Positions 1-8,799 of a DNA stretch of 64,000 nt are shown piece after piece. The notes under the pieces were generated by a model, which saw only the letters and a list, made by a program, of their open reading frames with translations, was not told the origin of the DNA and did not search any database. The translations under genes were made by a program, and so were the position numbers. The stretch lies in assembly GCA_028285405.1 (NCBI GenBank), contig JANQPH010000044.1:159115-223114 (forward strand), in the 5' to 3' direction. The DNA is from Thermoleophilia bacterium (GTDB taxonomy: Bacteria > Actinomycetota > Thermoleophilia > Miltoncostaeales > Miltoncostaeaceae). Position 1 is the first letter of the stretch. Every line of letters begins with the position of its first letter.

Positions 1-1332
1 GAGCAGTCCGCCTCCGCCGCTCGAGAGCGGCTTGCCGGCGGCGATTCCCTCAAAGACGCCCTCGAGCTCGGCGCCGAGGAAGATCGACATGATCGCCGGC
101 GGCGCCTCGTTCGCGCCCAGGCGATGGTCCTGGCCGGAGCTCGCGACCGATGCCCGCAGCAGTCCCTGGTGGATGTTGACCGCGCGGATGACCGCGCTGC
201 AGAAGAACAGGAACTTCATGTTCTCGTGCGGCGTCTCGCCGGGCTCCAGCAGGTTCTCGCCGTCGCTCGTCGCCATCGACCAGTTGTTGTGCTTGCCCGA
301 GCCGTTGACGCCGGCGAACGGCTTCTCGTGCAGCAGGCACACGAGGTCGTAGCGGCGGGCGACGCTTTGCATCATCTGCATGCAGAGCTGCTGGTGGTCG
401 GTGCCGAGGTTCGAGTTCTCGAAGACCGGCGCGACCTCGTACTGACCAGGCGCCACCTCGTTGTGGCGCGTCTTGATCGGCACGCCGAGCTTGCCGAGCT
501 CGCGCTCCAGATCGAGCATGTACGCGAGCACTCGCTCGGCGATGTACCCGAAGTAGTGGTCGTCGAGCTCCTGGCCCTTGGCCGGCTTGGCGCCGTAGAG
601 CGTGCGGCCCGTCGCGATCAGATCGGGGCGCTGGTAGAAGTAGTGCTTGTCGATCAGGAAGTACTCCTGCTCGGGCCCGATCGTGGTGAAGACGCGGTCG
701 GTCGGGTCGCCCATGATCCCGAGCGCGCGGATGGCGGCCTTGCTGAGCGCCTCCATCGAGCGGAGCAGCGGGATCTTCTTGTCGAGCGCCTCGCCGGTCC
801 ACGACGCGAACGCGGTCGGGATCGACAGGTAGGAGCCGTTCGGGTTCTCGATGATGAACGCGGGGCTCGTCGGGTCCCACGCGGTGTAGCCGCGGGCCTC
901 GAACGTCGCGCGCACGCCGCCCGTCGGGAAGCTGGAGGCGTCGGGCTCGCCCTGGATCAGCTCCTTGCCGGAGAACTCGGCGAGCGCGGTGCCGTCACCC
1001 ACCGGCCCGTAGAAGCTGTCGTGCTTCTCTGCGGTCGAGCCGGTCAGCGGCTGGAACCAGTGCGTGAAGTGGGTGGCTCCCTTGCTGAGCGCCCAATCCT
1101 TCATTCCGAGCGCCACAGCGTCGGCGAGCGCCGGGTCGAGCGGCTCGCTGCGCTCGATCGTCGCCTCGAGGGCCCGGTAGACGGCCTTCGGGAGCATCTG
1201 TCGCTGTGCGTTCGCGTCGAAGACGTTCGACCCGAAGTTCGAGTTGGCCGGGTTGGTCAGATCGACCTGGCCGATTCCGTTGCCGTTGGCGCTCCAGCGA
1301 GCGCTGACCACATTCATCTCGCGACTCGGCAT
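1..1332 (-). CDS. glnN: Glutamine synthetase type III, N-terminal part
   Basis: Makes glutamine from glutamate, ammonia and ATP in the cytosol. The 444 residues present begin MPSREMNVV and leave the window before the stop; full type III enzymes are around 700-730 residues. EQEYFLID begins near residue 221, followed by [27 protein letters not shown] near 343-353 and [15 protein letters not shown], a combination characteristic of GSIII rather than GSI or GSII. The ATG at 1332 has AGGAGG upstream at a long spacing of about 13 nt. It is divergent from a PucR-type regulator, so that regulator may control it; this is inferred from position only. Confidence 0.95.
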   Translation of the reverse strand, partial: MPSREMNVVSARWSANGNGIGQVDLTNPANSNFGSNVFDANAQRQMLPKAVYRALEATIERSEPLDPALADAVALGMKDWALSKGATHFTHWFQPLTGSTAEKHDSFYGPVGDGTALAEFSGKELIQGEPDASSFPTGGVRATFEARGYTAWDPTSPAFIIENPNGSYLSIPTAFASWTGEALDKKIPLLRSMEALSKAAIRALGIMGDPTDRVFTTIGPEQEYFLIDKHYFYQRPDLIATGRTLYGAKPAKGQELDDHYFGYIAERVLAYMLDLERELGKLGVPIKTRHNEVAPGQYEVAPVFENSNLGTDHQQLCMQMMQSVARRYDLVCLLHEKPFAGVNGSGKHNNWSMATSDGENLLEPGETPHENMKFLFFCSAVIRAVNIHQGLLRASVASSGQDHRLGANEAPPAIMSIFLGAELEGVFEGIAAGKPLSSGGGGLL

Positions 1333-1589
1333 CTGGCTTGGTGATCCTCCTGCGCCCGACCGGGGGCCGTGACACGGCGACGGACGTGGGGCGCGTTCGT
1401 TGGTGTTGCGGATTCCGGAACCCTTGTCGGTACGGGCTCCGCAGCGAGCCAGACTATGGTCGCAGGTCACGATCGGCCTTGTTGATGTGCACAAAGCACG
1501 GACCACCGGCCTTGGACGCAGGGACAAACATCGGCCCGTGACCCGCGTCGCGGCTTGACCACGATCCAATCGACCCCAATCCTCACGAA
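1333..1589. promoter_or_regulatory. Divergent glnN/pucR intergenic region
   Basis: A 257-bp gap between divergent genes. On the plus strand TTGACC (1555-1560), a 17-bp spacer and AATCCT (1578-1583) end 6 nt before the ATG at 1590, so the regulator mRNA may be leaderless. TGTGCACA at 1486-1493 is a perfect palindrome that could be an operator. An imperfect GCGGA...TCCGC inverted repeat lies near 1407-1443. No RNA gene or peptide gene is recognisable here. Confidence 0.5.
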
Positions 1590-3242
1590 ATGAGCACCAA
1601 GGCGAGCAAGGCCAAGACGAGCCCGGAGCGCAAGCGCCCCGAGGTGGTGAGCGGGGGCGCGACGCTGGCGGACCTCCTCGCGGTTCCGGCGCTCGCCGGC
1701 GCCCGGGTGGTGCCCGCCGACGCCAATCCGGACGTCCCGGTTCGCAGCCTGACGCTCGCGGACCCCGACGCGCCGCCGCAGCGCAGCAGCATCGTCGCGT
1801 TCCCGGACGTGCCGCGCGCGCCGCTGCCGTCGGGCTGCACGGTGGTGCTCGCTCGCGTCCCGCCGGCCGAGCCGCTGTCGGTCCCGACGGTCGTCGTGCG
1901 CCGGGGAGCGCCCTGGGGTGCCGTGCTCGCCGACGTGGCGGCGGTGCTGTCGGCGGGCGGCGGGCTGCACCGGGCGGCCGAGGCGCGCGACAAGTTCCGC
2001 CGCGAGCTCCTCGAGGGCACCGGGTACCCGGGCCTTGCGAGCGTCGCGAGCGATCTGGTCGGCGCGGGCGTGGCGATCCTCGACGACTACCTCGACATTG
2101 CGGCGGTCACGGGCCTGACCGAGTCGCAGGAGCGGTTGCTCGACGAGGCGATCGGCCGGGCTCGCGGCCACGGGCCGGCGTCGATCCTCGGGCCGTTCAT
2201 CGAGATGGAGCTCGAGGACCTGATCCGCTTTCCGATCGAGGGCATCTCGGACACCGTCGGCGTAATCGTGGTGTGGCGACCGCCCCCGCCCGATCCGGAC
2301 CAGTTCGCGGTGCTCACCGAGCTCGGCGTGGCGTGCACGCTCGAGCGGGCGCGGGACACGGCCCGCATGGAGACCGAGGCCCGCCTGCGCGGCGAGCTGA
2401 TCGAGGAGCTCCTCGCCGGCGAGGCCGTCAACCGCGACTCGCTGGTGCGTCGCGCCCGCAACCTCGGGGCCGACCTGTCCGGGGGCGCGGTCGCGATCCT
2501 CGGCCGGCTTCACGACCCCCACACCGAAGGCCGGGTCATCACCGACCAGCGGCTGATCCGCCGCTTCGTGCAGCAGGCGCAGGCCACGATCGGACTCAGC
2601 TGGCCGTTGTCGCTCGTCGAGTGGGACGCGGGGCAGCTGCTGTGCCTCCTGCCGCCCACGCCCGAGGAGCTGCGCGAGGCCTCGGGCGAGGAGATCGAGG
2701 CCGCCGCTACGACGGCCGCCGAGCGGCTCCTGGGGGCGACGCGCGAGACCGTTCCGGGGCTGGCGCTGACGCTTGCGGTCTCACGGTTCACGCCCGACGC
2801 CGACCGGCTCGGCGCCGCGCTCGAGGAGGCGCGGCTCGCGCTCTCGATCGGGGAGCGGCTCGGCCGGGTGGGTGACGTGATCACCTTCGAGGAGACCGGC
2901 ACCTACAAGCTCCTCTTCCAGATCTTCGCCGACCGGCCCGACGAGCTCGCGCGCTTCTACGAGCAGACCCTCGCCCCGCTCGTGCACTACGACGAGCAGT
3001 ACCAGACCGACCTGGTCGGCACGCTGTCGACGTACCTGGGCCACGACGGCAACCTGGCGGCGACGGCCAACACCCTCTACACGCACCGGCACACGGTTCG
3101 ATATCGGCTGGATCGGATCGCCGAGCTGAGCGGCCTCGACATCTCGAAGACCGACGACCGGGAGAAGCTCTCGCTCGGCCTGAAGGCGATGCGACTCCTC
3201 GGAAAGCGCGTCGCGGAGCGCGACGAGCGGGACAGCCCTTAA
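1590..3242 (+). CDS. PucR family transcriptional regulator
   Basis: A 550-residue DNA-binding regulator. The C-terminal about 60 residues contain the helix-turn-helix typical of PucR/CdaR proteins ([24 protein letters not shown]). The preceding region resembles the GGDEF-like middle domain of this family, and the N-terminal about 250 residues form a sensor region I cannot assign. PucR-type regulators usually control purine, allantoin or other nitrogen-compound use. Together with the divergent glutamine synthetase III this suggests control of nitrogen metabolism, but no effector can be read from the sequence. The N-terminus is rich in Lys and Ser and probably disordered. Confidence 0.88.
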   Translation: MSTKASKAKTSPERKRPEVVSGGATLADLLAVPALAGARVVPADANPDVPVRSLTLADPDAPPQRSSIVAFPDVPRAPLPSGCTVVLARVPPAEPLSVPTVVVRRGAPWGAVLADVAAVLSAGGGLHRAAEARDKFRRELLEGTGYPGLASVASDLVGAGVAILDDYLDIAAVTGLTESQERLLDEAIGRARGHGPASILGPFIEMELEDLIRFPIEGISDTVGVIVVWRPPPPDPDQFAVLTELGVACTLERARDTARMETEARLRGELIEELLAGEAVNRDSLVRRARNLGADLSGGAVAILGRLHDPHTEGRVITDQRLIRRFVQQAQATIGLSWPLSLVEWDAGQLLCLLPPTPEELREASGEEIEAAATTAAERLLGATRETVPGLALTLAVSRFTPDADRLGAALEEARLALSIGERLGRVGDVITFEETGTYKLLFQIFADRPDELARFYEQTLAPLVHYDEQYQTDLVGTLSTYLGHDGNLAATANTLYTHRHTVRYRLDRIAELSGLDISKTDDREKLSLGLKAMRLLGKRVAERDERDSP

Positions 3243-3279
3243 GGCCGCTCGCACCCGCCCATGCGGCGAAGCTCGAATC

Positions 3280-4197
3280 CTAGGGCGAGGGTCTCCAGCC
3301 CCAGATGATCCCGGTGCCGTCATCGTTTCGGAACGCGACGGCGGTCTCGTAGCCTGCCGCGCCAAGGAGCTGGGCGGCGTGCGAGCCGGCATCTTCACCG
3401 GGTGCCCCCCAGGGGTGGAACTCGAGCGCGATCACTCGAGCAGGGGCGTCCGCCAGCCGAGGATCCGCGAGGATCGGCCACTCGCCCCCCTCGATGTCGA
3501 TCTTCGCGAAGTCGCAGTTGGCGAGCAGATCGAACGCGTCCAGCGCGGGGACGACCGAGTTGGCGCGTGCGCCTCCGTCTGTCGCACCGCGGGACACCGC
3601 AAAGTGCCCAGATGCGAACGCCACCTCGCCTTCGCGGTCTGAGGCAAAGGCACACGTCGCCGTCCAGTCGGCGTCGCTGTTGGCGGATACGTTCGAGTCG
3701 AGCACGCGCATGTTGTCGGGGTCGGCCTCGATCGAGGTGATCTGCCCGTCCGGCCACTGCGACAGTGCGTAGAGCCCGAACAGACCGATGTTGGCGCCCA
3801 GATCGAGCACCCGCGGCGCGTGCCCGAGCGCGGCAACCGCCGCGGCCGCCTCGGGCGGCGGCGCGTACTCCCTGCTCTCGATCATCTCGTAGATCGAGAA
3901 GATGTCGGGCGTGCCTTGGCGGATCAGGATGGAGCGACCGCCGTCCCGTAGCCGGTACAGGCGTTCCTGTCCGCCGAACGGCTGCGTCAGAGAGCGCCAG
4001 ATCGGCCCCGGTCCGCGCCGGGTTGCCCGGCTGGCGACGAGAACGACTGGGCGCAGCGGAAACATCGCCACCTCGAGCGCCACGAGCCGGCGGCCAGCGT
4101 CAACTGCTCGAGCCGCGCCCGCCAGGGCCGTGAGCCGCTCTCGGACCGCCGCTTTCCGAGCGACGTTGCGGACGCGATCAAGCGGGGACGTCAGCAT
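3280..4197 (-). CDS. FkbM family methyltransferase
   Basis: A 305-residue SAM-dependent methyltransferase. The SAM-binding motif VLDLGANIGLFGLYAL and the following acidic strand end SIEADPDN are clear, and KIDIEGGEW is the FkbM signature. These enzymes usually O-methylate sugars or polyketides. Last gene of the pabB-pabC-flippase operon, starting 9 nt after the flippase stop. With the flippase it may act on a surface glycan, which is inference. The about 90-residue N-terminal extension before the SAM fold has no recognisable motif. Confidence 0.85.
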   Translation of the reverse strand: MLTSPLDRVRNVARKAAVRERLTALAGAARAVDAGRRLVALEVAMFPLRPVVLVASRATRRGPGPIWRSLTQPFGGQERLYRLRDGGRSILIRQGTPDIFSIYEMIESREYAPPPEAAAAVAALGHAPRVLDLGANIGLFGLYALSQWPDGQITSIEADPDNMRVLDSNVSANSDADWTATCAFASDREGEVAFASGHFAVSRGATDGGARANSVVPALDAFDLLANCDFAKIDIEGGEWPILADPRLADAPARVIALEFHPWGAPGEDAGSHAAQLLGAAGYETAVAFRNDDGTGIIWGWRPSP

Positions 4198-4206
4198 CGC
4201 GGCAAC

Positions 4207-5532
4207 CTAGCCCAGGCCGGTGCGGTCCGGCAACGCGGTCGGAGCGAGGGCTGCGCGCCCGTGCCGCAGCAGCAGATAGACGCCCCGGACGATCCCGTCA
4301 GGGCCGCGCCCGTAGATCAGCTCATGCACGACGAGGATCGCCGAGTAGGCGATCGCATCGGCGACGATCAGCTGCGTTGCGCTCCCGTGAAGCGCGACGA
4401 ACAGCAGCGGTAGCGCAAGCGCCATCAGGCCGATCACCCACAGGAATCGGTCCCCCCGGCGTCCCGCATGGTGGTTCGTGAGCACGATCAGCACACCGAG
4501 TAGCGTCGATACGAGGGCGATCGGGGCGAGAAGGTCCGACGACGCGGCGAAGTCTGACCCGTAGGTCAGCTCGATGAGCGGCTTCGCGATGACCGCGGCC
4601 ACTGCCGTCGCGACCAACCCCCCCACGACCGTGGCGGTAACAGCGAGGGCCAGCAGAGGGCCGGTGTCTTGCCCGGCGGCTTTTCGTGCTGCGACGCGCG
4701 GCAAAACGGCTACCGAGACCCCCTGCGGAATGAGGACGACGGCCTTGCCGAGGACGGCGACCGCGGCGAACCGACCGGCGGTGTCGCCCGCGAGGCTCAC
4801 TTCGGCGGCGACGATATCCGCCTGGGCCAGGAGGGCAACGCCGACGAGGCCGACCGTGACGGGCGGAAGCGAGCGCACGAACGCACGCTTGACGCCCGCG
4901 GGGGCGGGTACTCGGGAGCGAAGGCTGGTCCACGTGAGGGCGATGGCGACCGCGAACGCGAGCACGACTGCGCCGGCGCTTGCCAGCAGGCCGGCATAGA
5001 CGCCAGCCATGACGGGCAGCAGCAATAGGAAGAAGGGCGCCCGCGGCACCCCGATCAGGCTGAGGGCACCCGAGTAGCCCATAAACCGGTGCTCTGCCTG
5101 GAGCTGGCCCAGGCTCAAGAAGAGCAGAGGAATCGGTGCGATCGCTGCCACTGTGAGCATGAGCGGGCCGGCGGGCGCCTCGGTGAGCGCTCCAACGAGT
5201 GCCGCGATCCCAATGGCCGCTCCCGCGATGAACGGCAGCACCACCGCCGTCCACCCAAGGGCCCAGCGGTAGATGGCCCCGGCGGCCTCTGGAGCTGCGC
5301 GCACGACATCCGACTCTGCGCGGACGACTGCGGCCGGCAGAGCGGCCGCGGGAATGGTGGCGACGATCGTGATCGCGAGCAGCGCGGCAAGCAGGCCGTA
5401 CTCGTCGGGGCCGATCAGCCGACCCGCCACGAAGAAGAAGACGAAGTTCCCGATGTTCCAGGCGAGCATCGCCGCCGTCACGATCGGGGCTCCACCGAGC
5501 ACGGCGAGCCGACCCCAGGCACCCGCGCTCAT
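4207..5532 (-). CDS. Wzx-like polysaccharide flippase family membrane protein
   Basis: A 441-residue polytopic membrane protein with about 12 hydrophobic segments and no long soluble domain. The N-terminus (WNIGNFVFFFVAGRLIGPDEYGLLAAL) is typical of oligosaccharide-lipid flippases of the MOP superfamily, which move lipid-linked glycans across the inner membrane. The ATG overlaps the pabC stop as ATGA, so translation is coupled. Substrate unknown; the FkbM methyltransferase downstream suggests a modified glycan. Sequence alone cannot separate it fully from other MATE-like exporters. Confidence 0.75.
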   Translation of the reverse strand: MSAGAWGRLAVLGGAPIVTAAMLAWNIGNFVFFFVAGRLIGPDEYGLLAALLAITIVATIPAAALPAAVVRAESDVVRAAPEAAGAIYRWALGWTAVVLPFIAGAAIGIAALVGALTEAPAGPLMLTVAAIAPIPLLFLSLGQLQAEHRFMGYSGALSLIGVPRAPFFLLLLPVMAGVYAGLLASAGAVVLAFAVAIALTWTSLRSRVPAPAGVKRAFVRSLPPVTVGLVGVALLAQADIVAAEVSLAGDTAGRFAAVAVLGKAVVLIPQGVSVAVLPRVAARKAAGQDTGPLLALAVTATVVGGLVATAVAAVIAKPLIELTYGSDFAASSDLLAPIALVSTLLGVLIVLTNHHAGRRGDRFLWVIGLMALALPLLFVALHGSATQLIVADAIAYSAILVVHELIYGRGPDGIVRGVYLLLRHGRAALAPTALPDRTGLG

Positions 5533-6302
5533 GGGGTCGTCGCCTCCTCGATACCGGAACGGATCAACGACGCGTTCGCTGCGCCGGCCCGCGGGCCCGG
5601 CTGGCCCGTTCCGACGGGGCGCCCGTCGATCGTGAGGATGGGACTCGCCCCACGAAGGGCGCTCACGGCAAAGACCTCCTCAGCCCGCTCGAAGTCTGCG
5701 GACGAGATCTCTTCGACGTCGGGGCGAAGGCGTTCGATCAGCACCTGCCGTGCGATGCCACTGAGAAGCCCGTGCGCGGGCGGAGTCGCGAGCACACCGT
5801 CGACGACCACGAAGAGGTTCGCCGTCGCCGCCTCTCCCGGCGCGCCGTTCTCGTCGAGGAGGATCGCGTGACCGGTGCCAGCTGCCTCGGCGGTGCGTTG
5901 GGCCAGCGCGTAGCCCGCGTAGCTCGTCGTCTTGTGCTCTGCGAGCACCTGGTGGCGACTCCATGCTCCGCGCACGGTGATCGCGTGGGGGGGTCGAGGC
6001 GAGCCGATCGGGGCCCGGCTCACGACCGTGTGGCCGCCGTTGGTGGCCGTAAGTCGAACGCGCTCTGTGCCATCACCCCCGGGGCGCTCGGTGACCGCCT
6101 CGGCCAGCGCCGAGCGCAGGGCGCTCTCATCCGCGACCCCTTCCCACCCCAAGCGCTCCGCCGAGGTCCGCAGCCGACCCAGGTGGCGCTCCATCCACCA
6201 CAGGCGACCATCGACGAGCCGCAGTGTCTCGAAGAGTGCCTCGCCATGGAGGAACCCAGGGTCGTCGGGCGGCACGCCATCCCCCGGCCGCTGCGGGGTC
6301 AT
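5529..6302 (-). CDS. pabC: Aminodeoxychorismate lyase / class IV aminotransferase
   Basis: A 257-residue fold-type IV PLP enzyme, expected to cleave 4-amino-4-deoxychorismate to 4-aminobenzoate for folate synthesis. FLHGEALFETLR is the usual N-terminal motif. The PLP lysine is probably Lys124 in HKTTSYAGY, and GEAATANLFVV matches the cofactor phosphate-binding region. The ATG at 6302 overlaps the pabB stop as ATGA, so the frame extending further upstream is not coding. Branched-chain or D-amino-acid transaminases share this fold; the pabB neighbour argues for PabC. Confidence 0.88.
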   Translation of the reverse strand: MTPQRPGDGVPPDDPGFLHGEALFETLRLVDGRLWWMERHLGRLRTSAERLGWEGVADESALRSALAEAVTERPGGDGTERVRLTATNGGHTVVSRAPIGSPRPPHAITVRGAWSRHQVLAEHKTTSYAGYALAQRTAEAAGTGHAILLDENGAPGEAATANLFVVVDGVLATPPAHGLLSGIARQVLIERLRPDVEEISSADFERAEEVFAVSALRGASPILTIDGRPVGTGQPGPRAGAANASLIRSGIEEATTP

Positions 6303-7603
6303 GCGTCGCCGAGCGCCCTGAGAAACGGAGTCGCCTTCTGCCACGCCTCGGCCCGCTCGGCCGCCGGATCCGAGCCCCACGTGACCGCGCCGCCGCACCA
6401 GTAGCGGGCCGAGCCAGGGCCCACCCAGGCGGTTCGAATCGCCACGCTGGCCTCGAGCGACCCGTCTCGGCCCATCGCGACGATGCTTCCGAACGCGGGG
6501 CCCCGGGCGACCGGCTCGAGCTCGGCGATGATCTCCATCGCGCGGACCTTCGGAGCCCCGGTCACCGAGCCACCGGGAAAGACCGCCCGCACCACGTCCC
6601 CGACGCTCGTGGTCGGCGTGAGATCGGCGCTGACCCGGCTCACGAGGTGTTCGGCGTAGCCGATCGGGTACGGCGCCATCAGCCGGTCGACACGGACGGT
6701 GCCGGTGCAGGCGACCCGCCCGAGGTCGTTCCTGACCAGGTCGACGATCATCACGTGCTCGGCCCGATCCTTCTCGCTGGCCACGAGCGCTCCGGCGTCG
6801 CCGGGAGCGGCGGTCCCCTTGATGGGCTCGCTCCAGACGCGCCCGTCGTCGATGGCGACGAGCCGCTCGGGTGACGCCGACACGACCGCGCCGCCCGGGA
6901 GCTTCAGGAAGGCGCGATGGCTGGTCGGGCCGGCCGCGCGCCACAGCCCGCGGGCGAGGGCGAGCTCGTCGCCTTCCCAGGCTGTGTCGAGGCGCTGCAC
7001 GACGTTCACCTCGAAGACGTCGCCGGCGCCGATCAGCTCGCGCACCGCCTGGACGGTCGCCTCGTAGCGGTCTGCCGGCAGGCTCGATCGGAGCTCGTGC
7101 GCGGCGGGGTCGGTGACGCCCGGCGACGGCGAGGCCGTCGTTCGCTCCTCGAGGAGGTCGAGGTCGGCCTCGCTGCCGACCGTGGCCAGGTCGCACGTTC
7201 CGTCGGGCTGGACGATCGCCACGGACTCGTACCGGGCGAGGGCCGCCCGCGGCGGGCCGGCCGGGTCCTCCGCCGGTGTCGGGAGCCGCTCGATCGATCC
7301 CGCCAGCTCGTATCCGAGCAGCCCGATCCACCCACCGGCCATCGCGGCCTCGTCGGCCTGCTCGACGGCCGGCCGCTCGAGCGCGCCCCAGACCTCGTCG
7401 CCGGTGGCGACCTCGCACGGGCCGGCGGCGACGACGGTCGCGCCACGGTGGCTGGCCATGGCCGGCCACGGCTCGTCGGCCAGCGCGCTCAGCAGCTGTT
7501 CGGGTACGACCGGGTGTGAGAGTCGGCGGACACGCGGCTGGCCGGGGTGTGTGAGAATCGGCCCCGTCCAGCCACCGCCACGAGAAGCCGTGGAGTGGCG
7601 CAC
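6299..7603 (-). CDS. pabB: Aminodeoxychorismate synthase component I
   Basis: A 434-residue chorismate-binding enzyme that forms 4-amino-4-deoxychorismate, with ammonia from a PabA partner not seen here. PIKGTA contains the lysine that separates PabB from anthranilate synthase TrpE (PIAGT). MIVDLVRNDLGRVA and GSVTGAPKVRAMEIIAELEP are the conserved catalytic-domain motifs. The GTG start at 7603 is supported by TACCGT on the minus strand ending 7 nt upstream, suggesting a leaderless mRNA. First gene of pabB-pabC-flippase-FkbM. Confidence 0.92.
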   Translation of the reverse strand: MRHSTASRGGGWTGPILTHPGQPRVRRLSHPVVPEQLLSALADEPWPAMASHRGATVVAAGPCEVATGDEVWGALERPAVEQADEAAMAGGWIGLLGYELAGSIERLPTPAEDPAGPPRAALARYESVAIVQPDGTCDLATVGSEADLDLLEERTTASPSPGVTDPAAHELRSSLPADRYEATVQAVRELIGAGDVFEVNVVQRLDTAWEGDELALARGLWRAAGPTSHRAFLKLPGGAVVSASPERLVAIDDGRVWSEPIKGTAAPGDAGALVASEKDRAEHVMIVDLVRNDLGRVACTGTVRVDRLMAPYPIGYAEHLVSRVSADLTPTTSVGDVVRAVFPGGSVTGAPKVRAMEIIAELEPVARGPAFGSIVAMGRDGSLEASVAIRTAWVGPGSARYWCGGAVTWGSDPAAERAEAWQKATPFLRALGDA

Positions 7604-7610
7604 CCGTTCG

Positions 7611-7616
7611 ACGGTA
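7611..7616 (-). promoter_or_regulatory. Leaderless -10 element of pabB
   Basis: On the minus strand TACCGT is followed by 7 nt and then the GTG start. Transcription would begin at or next to the start codon. Confidence 0.55.
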
Positions 7617-7638
7617 CCACCGTGACAGGAGCGTGCGC

Positions 7639-8220
7639 GTGAGGCAGACCATCGCCTTCCAGGCCACTGGCTTCGACTGCCAGCCCTTCAACGTCGGCGT
7701 CGAGGCGCAGGAGGGGCAGGATCCGGCGACGATGCCGGTCGCGATCCTGGCGTTCGAGAGCGGCGGCAACGTGATGATGAGCGTGCCGCTCGGCGTCGGC
7801 GACGCCGGCAACCTGATGAAGGCGTTCACCGACGCGGAGCCTCATCGCGAGTCGCTGCCGGACGCGTCGGACTGGGAGCCGGTGCCGGCGGGTCTGCCCG
7901 AAGGACTCTTCTGGGCACTGACACCGAACGTCACGGGGGTGTCGGTGACCCCGCCGCAGGCCACGCCTCAGGGTGGCGTCCCACACTGGACGCTCACCTT
8001 CGACGACGCCGACGGCAGCCAGATCCAGATCGCGGTCGGGGACGCGATGTGCGTTCAGGTGATCCGATCGCTGGCCGATGTCGCGAACCGCGAGGAGGAA
8101 GAGGGCGGGGAGACCGACGACGCGGACGAGGCCGAGTTCGAGGAGATCGAGGACGACGAGCTGCTGGACGACGTCCTCGAGGACGAGGACGAAGATGAGG
8201 GGGACGAGCCGGCGCGGTAA
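7639..8220 (+). CDS. Unknown protein with highly acidic C-terminal tail
   Basis: I do not recognise this 193-residue protein. Residues up to about 150 look like a compact alpha/beta domain, while the last 45 are almost entirely Glu and Asp with a few short hydrophobic gaps (EEIEDDELLDDVLEDEDEDEGDE). The GTG at 7639 is preferred over the GTG at 7633 because AGGAG ends 7 nt before it. Acidic tails of this kind occur in RNA-polymerase-associated proteins and chaperone-like proteins, but nothing here proves such a role. Divergent from pabB with about 35 bp between starts. Confidence 0.75.
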   Translation: MRQTIAFQATGFDCQPFNVGVEAQEGQDPATMPVAILAFESGGNVMMSVPLGVGDAGNLMKAFTDAEPHRESLPDASDWEPVPAGLPEGLFWALTPNVTGVSVTPPQATPQGGVPHWTLTFDDADGSQIQIAVGDAMCVQVIRSLADVANREEEEGGETDDADEAEFEEIEDDELLDDVLEDEDEDEGDEPAR

Positions 8221-8238
8221 CCGCCCACCCGGCTCACC

Positions 8239-8760
8239 TCAGACCCCCAGGCGCTCCCCGAGCCAGTCGAAGACGATCTCCTGCCCGACCTGGGGCCCGA
8301 CGGGTTGGTCGTGCAGCTGACCCCCGATCGCGGCATCGAGGAAGACGAGCTCCTTGTTCTCGGGCGCGAGGCTCGTCAGCAGGCGGAACGCCCATGGTGA
8401 CTGGTTCCGCATGAACTGGTCGTCCTGGTTGTGCGTCACGAGCGTGGGCACGGTGACGCGCCGCAGATCCTGTCCGTAGTTGAAGGCAAGCACGGTCTCG
8501 AGCAGTGCGAAGTCGTCGCTCGGCGCGCTTGGAGACCAGGAAGCGCTCCTCTGCGTCGAGCGTCGGCCACGATTGCCTGATTCCGACGTTGACCCGCCGT
8601 CTGATCCGGGCCCGTACGAACCCGGCGCACCCTGGGCCTCGCGCACGGCGGCGATGCCGCGCTGGTCACTCAAGAGGGCGGGGATCGTATCCGGGGCCTC
8701 TGCCGACCCCGTTCGGGGTATTCCGAGCACAATCCACGGAAGTCCCCAGGTTATGTGGTA
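8239..8760 (-). pseudogene. Decayed alpha/beta hydrolase fragment
   Basis: Reading leftward, positions 8525-8239 encode a convincing C-terminal half of an alpha/beta hydrolase: DDFALLETVLAFNYG, VPTLVTHNQDDQFM with the acid residue, and QLHDQP with a possible catalytic His. Just upstream that frame turns into Ser/Arg-rich nonsense, while another frame gives plausible protein (SWPTLDAEERFLVSKRA), so at least one frameshift separates them. The N-terminal half and nucleophile elbow are missing; the fragment runs into the sulfite reductase promoter. The right boundary is approximate. Confidence 0.55.
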
Positions 8761-8799
8761 ATTTCTCGCCCACCAGTGATCGATCGTGGAGGACCGCTC

